The notes below the pieces were generated by a model. That model was not told where the DNA came from. It saw only the letters and a list, made by a program, of their open reading frames with translations, and made no database searches. DNA of 64,000 nucleotides from Actinoplanes ianthinogenes (lineage in GTDB: Bacteria > Actinomycetota > Actinomycetes > Mycobacteriales > Micromonosporaceae): assembly GCF_018324205.1 (NCBI RefSeq), contig NZ_AP023356.1, positions 8,872,501 through 8,936,500 on the forward strand. The letters run 5' to 3'. Of this stretch, positions 58,034 to 64,000 are shown piece by piece (the first letter of the stretch is position 1; the number at the start of each line of letters is the position of its first letter). Made by a program: the position numbers and the translations under genes.

Positions 58034-59512
58034 TCACCGTGCAGTTGCTTGAACGGTGCGGTGCTGGGTGGTGGATGTGGTTGCCGCCACGTCCGCCGCG
58101 GCGGTGTTGGTGCCGCCGGTGACCGCGAGGCCGCCGGTCGGCACCGACATGCCGAGATGCAGTGTGCTGCCGGTGGGCGCACTGGCGACCGGCAGGATCG
58201 GGTAGGCGTTGCCGCCGCCGCGTACCGAGGTGGAGATGTAATCGCCGAACATGCGTCCCTGGGAGGTGTTCGGGATCCAGGAGAGGTTCATCGGGCCGGC
58301 CAGCTGAGTCGCGCTGCTCCACGAGCTGCCGCCGTTGGTGGACGAGATGAACCCGGCGTCGAGCACGCACGTGGACGCGGTGCAGGACGCGGTCGGATAG
58401 AAGTAGTACGTCAGCCCGATCCGTGCGGACGTACCCGAGGTACTGGAGTCGACGCCGATCCCCGGCGTGAAGTGGTCGACCGTGCTGCTGGTGGCGTCGA
58501 TCGGCACCCGGGTCGGCGCGGCCCAGGTCGTCTCGCTCGTCGACTTGGCGACCACGATGTCGTTGCTCGGGCAGCCGCTGCGGAACCGGCAGTCCGACCA
58601 GCTGACGTAAACCGTGCCGGCGGCGTCGGCCTCGGCGCTGGGCAGCGGTTCCTCGCGCAGGCCGCCGTTGGGGTCGTGATGGCTGATCGCGCTGACCTGG
58701 ACCGTGGAGTTCCAGGAGGCGCCGCCGTTGGTGCTGCGGAACGAGCGGATCGTGTCGGACAGCGACAGGTACGGCACGATGACGTGGCCGTTGGGCAGGA
58801 CGACCGGCTGCCCGCCGAGGCCGGTGTGGCTGCCGCCGGGCGCGAGGGCGGCGCCCCAGGTGGCGCCGCCGTTGGTGGAGGTCTTCATCCGGATCGAGTC
58901 GCCGGCGGTGGTGATGTCGTACTCGGTGTAGCAGTTGCCGAAGAACGGGCTGCTCGCGGTGTTGTCGCAGACGATCCAGTTCTTGTCCAGCGACCCGGTC
59001 GCGGTGGTCACCGGGTTGCCCCAGGTCAGCCCGCCGTCGGTCGACCGGCTGGTGAGCACGTTCACGGTGGAACCGCTGATGCCCAGGCTGGAGATGAGCC
59101 AGACGTTGTGCCGGGCGTCGAAGGCGACCGCGGCATCGCTGGCCTGCCCGAAGGTGCCGCCGCCGCTGGTGGTGATACCGGGCAGGAAACCCCTGGTCCA
59201 GGTGGCGCCGCCGTCGCCGGAGCGCGACCACCCGATGTTCGAGGCGCCACCGCCGGAGACCCGGCCGACCTGGAACGCGGAGACGATGGTGGTGCCGAAC
59301 GCGAAGGTGTCCGGTTCCACCTCGCTCTGGTGCTGCGCCTGGGCATCGGTGTACGGGTCGGTGCTGACCGTGGTGAGCGCGACGTTGGCCGCGGCCGGCA
59401 CGGCGGTCATCAGCAGGAGTGCCGCAACCGCCGGCACCGCGAGGGCTGTCAGCCGGGCGATGCGGGTGAGCGACACAGACGGTACGCGTACGAAAGAGGG
59501 TTGTGGTTGCAT
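58034..59512 (-). CDS. Secreted BNR/sialidase-fold protein
   Basis: A 492-aa exported propeller. Signal peptide with twin hydrophobic core (ALAVPAVAALLLMTAVPAAA), then repeated Asp boxes SGDGGATW, STDGGLTWGN, STNGGATWG, STNGGASWNS and STNGGSSWS. The C-terminal ~80 residues are Thr/Ala-rich. Arginine residues of a sialidase site are not clearly placed, so it is best called BNR-repeat. The ATG at 59512 has GAGGCGG upstream. It follows the 625-aa BNR gene by 35 bp and is probably in its operon. Confidence 0.82.
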   Translation of the reverse strand: MQPQPSFVRVPSVSLTRIARLTALAVPAVAALLLMTAVPAAANVALTTVSTDPYTDAQAQHQSEVEPDTFAFGTTIVSAFQVGRVSGGGASNIGWSRSGDGGATWTRGFLPGITTSGGGTFGQASDAAVAFDARHNVWLISSLGISGSTVNVLTSRSTDGGLTWGNPVTTATGSLDKNWIVCDNTASSPFFGNCYTEYDITTAGDSIRMKTSTNGGATWGAALAPGGSHTGLGGQPVVLPNGHVIVPYLSLSDTIRSFRSTNGGASWNSTVQVSAISHHDPNGGLREEPLPSAEADAAGTVYVSWSDCRFRSGCPSNDIVVAKSTSETTWAAPTRVPIDATSSTVDHFTPGIGVDSSTSGTSARIGLTYYFYPTASCTASTCVLDAGFISSTNGGSSWSSATQLAGPMNLSWIPNTSQGRMFGDYISTSVRGGGNAYPILPVASAPTGSTLHLGMSVPTGGLAVTGGTNTAAADVAATTSTTQHRTVQATAR

Positions 59513-59547
59513 GATTGGCACCGCCTCTTCGGGTTGGCGACGTGGTG

Positions 59548-61425
59548 CTACCTGATCGGTACGCCGACGGTGTAGATGTCCTGGTCGTTGGCGACCGAGG
59601 CGTTGGCCGCGCCGGCCTGGCAGACGGCCGGGGGAGTGGTGGTGGTCCCGGTGCCGGGGCAGAGGAACAGGTCGACCGGCCGGGTGTCCGACCAGACCGG
59701 GTACGCGGTGTGGTTGGTGACCGCGACGGCCGCGTAGTCGCCGTAGAACGTGCCGTTGAACTGGGTCGGCGGCGGCATGCTGGAGGTCGTGGCGCGGTCG
59801 TGCCGGAAGCTGGACGCGTTCCGTGACTGCGACACGGTGATGTCGGAGAAGCCGGTGTTGCTGTCCGATCCGTACTGGCGGTCGTAGTAGCTGACCGCCA
59901 GCGCGCCGTTGGGCGTGTAGGCGGCGCCTTGGAAGAACTGGTCGCTGCGGGCCTGGCCCTTGGCCGTGGTCACCACGGGTGCGGTGCGGGGCTCGGTGTT
60001 CACGAAGCTCGCCCCTCCGTTGGTCGAGACGGACAGCACGATGTCGTTGTTGCAGGTCGTCTTGACGCCGGTGTACAGGTTGGTCCCGGCCGCCGAGAAA
60101 CCTGCCGGGGTGCACCCGGTCGTCTCGTTGGAGTTCCGGTTGAGGTACGAGCCGTAGGTCACCACGACCCGGCTCGGGTGGGTCGGATCCACCGCGCCGA
60201 TCGGGTAGTTGCTCGCCCGGAAGATCGAGTTCGCGGACGGGCCCTTCTCCGGGACGCAGGCGCGGCCGGGGTCGGCGCCGTTCTGGTACGTGGCGCAGTC
60301 GGGCAGGTCGTTGTAGTAGCCCACCCGTACCGGCGGCGAGAAGCTGGCCCCGCCGTCGGTCGACTTCGACAGCAGGATCTGGTTGCGGTTCTCCGGCGCG
60401 ACCACCGCGTTGTTGAAGTTCGCGTACGTCACGTAGAGGGTGCCGTCCGGCGCGGTGAACGGCTGGGAGAACTGGTTCTCGTTGCAGGTGCCCTGCGGCG
60501 TCGGCAGGCCGAACGTGTTGTCACAGAGCGCGCTGGTGGAGCTGACCAGGACCGGCGCGCTGAAGCTCTCGCCGTAGTCGGCCGAATAGGCCTCGTAGAT
60601 GTAGCCGGTGCCGTCGGCGGCGAACGTCGTCCAGGTCACGTAGACCCGGTCGCGGAACGGGCTGGTCCGGCTGTTGTCGACGGTCAGCAGTTGCTTGTCC
60701 AGCAGGAAGTCGCCGGCGCCTGCGACGTCGTTGTGCTCGGCCACCGGGCGACCCGGGAAGTTGAAGGACGCGCCGTTGGTGCCGGTGGACCGATAGACGT
60801 AGAACGCACTCGACTGGTCGGGGTTGGCCGACGCGACGAGCCCGCGCAGGAACACCTGACAGGAGAGGTACGCGTTGCCGCGGCTGTCCCAGGCCACCGA
60901 CGTATCGCCGCCGGCCTGCCAGTACTGCCGGGCGCCGCCGAACGCGGTGCCGCGGGTGAAGCCGTTGGGCGTGGTGGCGTCGGCCCAGGTCTTGCCGGCG
61001 TTCTGCGAGTACGACACCCCGCAGGTGCCGTCGCCGCGCCGGTAGTCGTTGTAGCTGGCGATCACGTGGTTGGCGTTGTTCGGGTCGACCGCCACCCAGG
61101 TCTCGTTCTGCGCCTGCGCCCGGCCCTGCAGATCGGGGTCGGTGATGTTCAGGCAGTTCTGGTTGACCTTGACGTTGGTGCCGACATGGTCGGTGCAGGT
61201 CGCGGTGGTCCGCCTGAACGCCCCGGCCGGCGCCGCCTGCCGCGCCGTCGGCACCCCGCCCAGCTCGGCGGCGAGCAACCCGGAAACCAGCCGTTTCTGG
61301 ATGGTGTTGAGCTGCGCGTAGCCGAACGGCGCCGCGGCCGCGGTGGAGCCGGTCACCACATTCAGCGAAAGGGCGACCAGCGACCCGGCCGCCAGGAAGG
61401 TGATGGTACGTCGCAATCGCATCAT
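59548..61425 (-). CDS. Large secreted BNR/sialidase-fold protein
   Basis: A 625-aa exported protein: signal peptide (FLAAGSLVALSLNVVTGSTAAAA), a Cys-rich N-terminal region, and Asp-box turns SQNAGKTWAD, SADYGESFS, STDGGASFS and STNGGASFV. It repeatedly uses NETWVAVDPNNANHVIASYND-like phrases typical of the same family as its neighbour. Several Cys pairs (TCTDHV, CTPAGF, CNNDI) suggest disulfides. ATG 61425 is chosen with AGGGGG nine bases upstream; the longer upstream frame has no coding look. Confidence 0.82.
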   Translation of the reverse strand: MMRLRRTITFLAAGSLVALSLNVVTGSTAAAAPFGYAQLNTIQKRLVSGLLAAELGGVPTARQAAPAGAFRRTTATCTDHVGTNVKVNQNCLNITDPDLQGRAQAQNETWVAVDPNNANHVIASYNDYRRGDGTCGVSYSQNAGKTWADATTPNGFTRGTAFGGARQYWQAGGDTSVAWDSRGNAYLSCQVFLRGLVASANPDQSSAFYVYRSTGTNGASFNFPGRPVAEHNDVAGAGDFLLDKQLLTVDNSRTSPFRDRVYVTWTTFAADGTGYIYEAYSADYGESFSAPVLVSSTSALCDNTFGLPTPQGTCNENQFSQPFTAPDGTLYVTYANFNNAVVAPENRNQILLSKSTDGGASFSPPVRVGYYNDLPDCATYQNGADPGRACVPEKGPSANSIFRASNYPIGAVDPTHPSRVVVTYGSYLNRNSNETTGCTPAGFSAAGTNLYTGVKTTCNNDIVLSVSTNGGASFVNTEPRTAPVVTTAKGQARSDQFFQGAAYTPNGALAVSYYDRQYGSDSNTGFSDITVSQSRNASSFRHDRATTSSMPPPTQFNGTFYGDYAAVAVTNHTAYPVWSDTRPVDLFLCPGTGTTTTPPAVCQAGAANASVANDQDIYTVGVPIR

Positions 61426-61623
61426 GACATCAAGCCCCCTTGCTCGAAGATCGCGATTCCTACCAGCACCAGCGAGGCTAGGTCGCCTTTTGCATTGATC
61501 GGCATCGACCTTTTGGGTAACGGGTGGACAGAATCGTTCATCAATCAGCTCTTTGCTCCGACAATTTCTGAATGGGATCTTCTCTGAACGGGAACTCAGG
61601 CGCCGCCGGGGCGTCCGACAGGT

Positions 61624-62040
61624 ATGAGTGAACGGCGCCCGCCTATGGCGTACTTGATAATCGTTTTGCTGCTGGGTGTGCCGGCGTGCGCCACGGCCGG
61701 ACCGCCCCGCACCGTCTCCAGCGAGGGGGCCGCGGTCGTGTCGCATCTTCGGAGAGTGGGGCCCGAGAGTCCGGACGGCGAGGTCGTGCTCCGCTTCGGC
61801 GACCGCCTCGAAGTGACACCGCCGGACTTGCCGGGCGCCTGGCGGGTCACCGAGTACCCCTCCGGCATCCTTCGGCTCGACGATCCCGCCGCGGCGGCGT
61901 CCAGCCACCTCTTCGACGCCGTGGCGATCGGCCAGGGGAGGATCGCGATGGTGCCGGCGGGATCGGCCGGCTCGGCGGCCGGGACCTACACCGTCCGAAT
62001 CCGGGTGATGCGCGACAACGTGCAGCTATCGCGACCCTAG
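61624..62040 (+). CDS. Putative lipoprotein
   Basis: A 138-aa protein. An N-terminal hydrophobic stretch (YLIIVLLLGVPAC) ends in the lipobox-like VPAC, followed by a globular part with VVLRFGDRLEVTPPDLPG and TYTVRIRVMRD that looks beta-rich. The C-terminus is a predicted beta sandwich edge. It is divergent from the 625-aa BNR gene across 198 bp of AT-richer promoter DNA. ATG 61624 begins the frame; M at 61645 is in frame nearer the signal. Confidence 0.7.
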   Translation: MSERRPPMAYLIIVLLLGVPACATAGPPRTVSSEGAAVVSHLRRVGPESPDGEVVLRFGDRLEVTPPDLPGAWRVTEYPSGILRLDDPAAAASSHLFDAVAIGQGRIAMVPAGSAGSAAGTYTVRIRVMRDNVQLSRP

Positions 62041-62161
62041 GCCGGCCCCGGGGAGCGGGCACCGCGCCGGCACGCGTGTCGGTCCGGGCCTTCACCACTG
62101 CCGCGAGCTGCCGATATTCCTACGGAAGCTCGCGCGACAGTTCGCAGGGAAGGGCCGCACG

Positions 62162-62794
62162 GTGATGGGTACGACGGTGGAACAACCACAGCCGTGGGCT
62201 GTGCCTTTGGTCAGTGTGTCGCTCGGCGGCGGTGCGGCGCGCACGTGCCGGGCCACCCGTCAGGCCGACGGCACGTTGCACCTCGGGCTGACCGGTTTCG
62301 CGATGGTCGGGGTCGACGCCACGTTGTTGTGGACCCAGAACAACCGCGGATGCAGCATCGACGGCACGGTGATCGCCCCGCCGGCGGGCGGCCTGCCGGG
62401 TGTCTACCTGCGCATCGACGGCGTCGCCGGCGGCATTCAGCGGCGGCGGACCGAGCGGGTGCGGGTGCAGATGCCGGCCGTGGTGCTTTTGCCCTCCGGG
62501 CAGCTGTTCCCGGGCCGGACGGTCGATCTGTCCGCGGGTGGTGCGCACGTGACGGTCGATCTGGAGGAGATGAGCGAGGACTCGTTGATGCAGCTCCTCG
62601 AGGACCTCGAACGTGATGCGCTGATCGAGGTGCAGATCGAGCTGCCGGACGGGCCGGTCGGACTCACCTGCCAGGTACGCGCCGGCGGCGACGAACCGGG
62701 CGACGTCCGGCTGCTCTTCGTCAACGTGAACGCCGACGTCCGTGAGCGAGTCGCCCGATTCGTCACCGCCAGCGCGGCGACGGTTGCCGGCTGA
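62162..62794 (+). CDS. PilZ-domain protein (c-di-GMP-binding)
   Basis: A 210-aa protein with a C-terminal PilZ domain: QRRRTERVRV (RxxxR motif) at about residue 94, and TVDLSAGGAHV ([DN]xSxxG), the two c-di-GMP contacts. LPDGPVGLTCQVRA and DVRLLFVNVNADVRERVARFV complete the barrel. The N-terminal ~90 residues form a separate beta domain (YcgR-like N-terminal region). It would link c-di-GMP to motility or development. GGAAGGG lies upstream; GTG 62162 or ATG 62165 starts. Confidence 0.88.
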   Translation: MMGTTVEQPQPWAVPLVSVSLGGGAARTCRATRQADGTLHLGLTGFAMVGVDATLLWTQNNRGCSIDGTVIAPPAGGLPGVYLRIDGVAGGIQRRRTERVRVQMPAVVLLPSGQLFPGRTVDLSAGGAHVTVDLEEMSEDSLMQLLEDLERDALIEVQIELPDGPVGLTCQVRAGGDEPGDVRLLFVNVNADVRERVARFVTASAATVAG

Positions 62795-62842
62795 GTGCCT
62801 GCCTCGCTACCGGCCCCCGCTGACGTCTGACGCGCCGAGCTG

Positions 62843-64000
62843 TCAGGGCGATTCCTTCGAGGGTCGGTGGTCGCGTTGCCTGAGCGCGCGCTCGGATCGA
62901 GCGCGCTCGACGGCGGCCCACGTGCGCTCGGCTACCTCCTCGGTGAGCGAGATCTCGCGGTCAGTCCATTGACGCGGGCCGTGCTGTGTACGGCCAGGAC
63001 GGCGACGAGCGATCCGTCCTTGACCAGCGGCACCGCGACGCAGGCGTGGATGGAGAGCGCCGCGTGCGCGTCGCGTTGGGCGCTGTCGAATCGTTCGTCC
63101 GAGTTCAGGTCGTCGAAGACGTGCGGCTCGCCGGCCCGGAGGCGGTCAACGATCCACTGACCGAATCGCGCGATGTCGTACCTGCCGGATGGGAGTGGGA
63201 GAACGTCCTGCTCGAAGGCATCTTCGACAAGCCATTCGTCACCGGCGACCTCGGCGTAGAGGCAGCGGTTCGCGCCGAGTTGCTCTCCGAGCAGGCGGGC
63301 AGCAGTCGTCCGGACCGCCGCCGGGTCGCCGAGCGGCCGGAGCGCGTCACTCAGTTTCAGCAGGAACGCCTGCCGCTCCTCGCTCTCGCGCAGCGCCGCT
63401 TCGGCCTCCCGCCGCTCCAGGTAATCGGCTGCCTGCCGCACGACCAGATCCATCATCCGCAATCCGCGTTCGGCCGGCTTGTGCGGCGCCCCGAAGTGCG
63501 TCGAAATCATCCCGAACACGCGGCCGTCCGGGGAGACGAGCGGCGCGGATTGAACCGCGCGCACGCCCGCCGCCAGCAAGACGTCGAGCGACGGTTGTCC
63601 GGCGAACAGATCGCTCTGCTGCACGTCTTCGACGACGACCCGTCCGCGCGTGGCGAACGCCTGGCCGCATACCGCGGAATCGTTGGCTTTCACCTCGGCG
63701 AAGAACTCGAGAAACGGCGCCTCGAAGCCGTGCTGAACCGCGATCTTCAAGGTGCCGGACGCCGGCTCCAACACCTGGATATTGCCTTTGTCGGCGCCGA
63801 TCATCGCCACGGCGGTGTCGAGGATGGCCTGCAAGCCGGTGGAAAAATCGAGTGCGGGATCGGCGCATTGCTTGCCGAGTTCGTAAAGCACGGTGATCGC
63901 TTTCAGGTCCGCAGCTGTTTGCCGGTCGCGTTCGCGCAGAGCCGCCTCGGCGCGGGTGCGTTCCGCCTCTGCCCACGCACGACCCGCCAGCGCTTCGACG
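62843..64000 (-). pseudogene. GAF-domain sensor protein with a one-base frameshift (5' end outside window)
   Basis: Reading in from the window edge: a helical linker (AEAERTRAEAALRERDRQTA), GAF domain 1 (QVLEPASGTLKIAVQHGFEAPFLEFF, VRAVQSAPLVSPDGRVFGMISTHF), a coiled linker (REAEAALRESEERQAFLLKL) and GAF domain 2 (SIHACVAVPLVKDGSLVAVLAVHSTA). Near 62976 the frame breaks: the next reading frame gives RQWTDREISLTEEVAERTW...ALRQRDHRPSKESP and a stop at 62843. One missing G (C on the coding strand) in a run restores TAPRQWTDRE. No histidine kinase domain follows. Unrepaired, translation ends at 62932. Confidence 0.72.

Overview
This is a 64 kb stretch of a high-GC actinobacterial chromosome. The gene families point to Micromonosporaceae, perhaps an Actinoplanes relative: DUF3052, a TIGR02569 kinase-like protein, a phosphatidylinositol-mannoside-type acyltransferase, LytR_C, LtrA, SigJ/ECF41 and many GTG starts. 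Secreted carbohydrate-active and BNR-repeat proteins abound. A chemoreceptor and a PilZ protein would suit an actinomycete with a motile stage. The taxon is an inference, because there is no rRNA or other taxonomic marker in the window. I see no tRNA, CRISPR array, insertion sequence, integrase or replication origin; this looks like ordinary chromosomal arm with accessory content.

Layout. 0-2.7 kb: end of a beta-propeller protein, a ferritin-like/DUF362 fusion and a small secreted ricin-type lectin. 2.9-6.2 kb: a divergent IclR regulator facing a CoA-transferase A/B plus thiolase operon (3-oxoacid or beta-ketoadipate end steps). 6.3-13.8 kb: secreted S15-like hydrolase, GH30-plus-lectin glycosidase, a second ferritin-like protein, an esterase, a YdcF-like protein and a family 2 glycosyltransferase. 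13.8-18.3 kb: chemoreceptor, DUF3052, nitroreductase, lipoprotein, a stand-alone proteasome-beta-like Ntn hydrolase and a broken orphan gene. 18.3-36 kb: housekeeping and accessory enzymes (SDR, FAD oxidoreductase, cyclophilin, methyltransferases, kinase-like proteins, SUKH protein, membrane-anchored CBM2 protein, acetyltransferases, WYL regulator, LspA, LLM oxidoreductase).

36-44 kb: subtilisin-like protease, GCS2-type carboxylate-amine ligase, then a PepSY lipoprotein / response regulator / histidine kinase set in which the regulator has lost most of its receiver domain, followed by a LytR_C protein, methyltransferase, acyltransferase, GNAT and HEAT-repeat genes. 44-48.8 kb: secreted BNR protein, a tiny duplicated-motif protein, a methyltransferase, and a TetR/DoxX pair with a near-perfect 22-bp palindrome at the doxX start. 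48.9-51.3 kb: an uncharacterised two-gene module (a 669-aa protein with a DUF2135/YfaP-like domain and a 131-aa partner). 51.4-57.9 kb: tannase/feruloyl esterase, LtrA, heme peroxidase, an ECF41-type sigma factor followed by a free-standing copy of its C-terminal NTF2-like domain, and an NAD(P)-binding protein. 58-64 kb: two large secreted BNR proteins, a lipoprotein, a PilZ protein and a GAF-domain sensor with a one-base frameshift, cut by the window edge.

The most notable items are the proteasome-like Ntn hydrolase with its catalytic T/D/K at the exact canonical spacing, the 49-51 kb two-gene module, the sigma factor with a duplicated regulatory domain, several genes broken or stripped of catalytic residues (response regulator, GAF sensor, VOC fragment, orphan at 17.8-18.2 kb, pseudo-hydrolase at 20.2 kb), and the TetR/DoxX operator palindrome.
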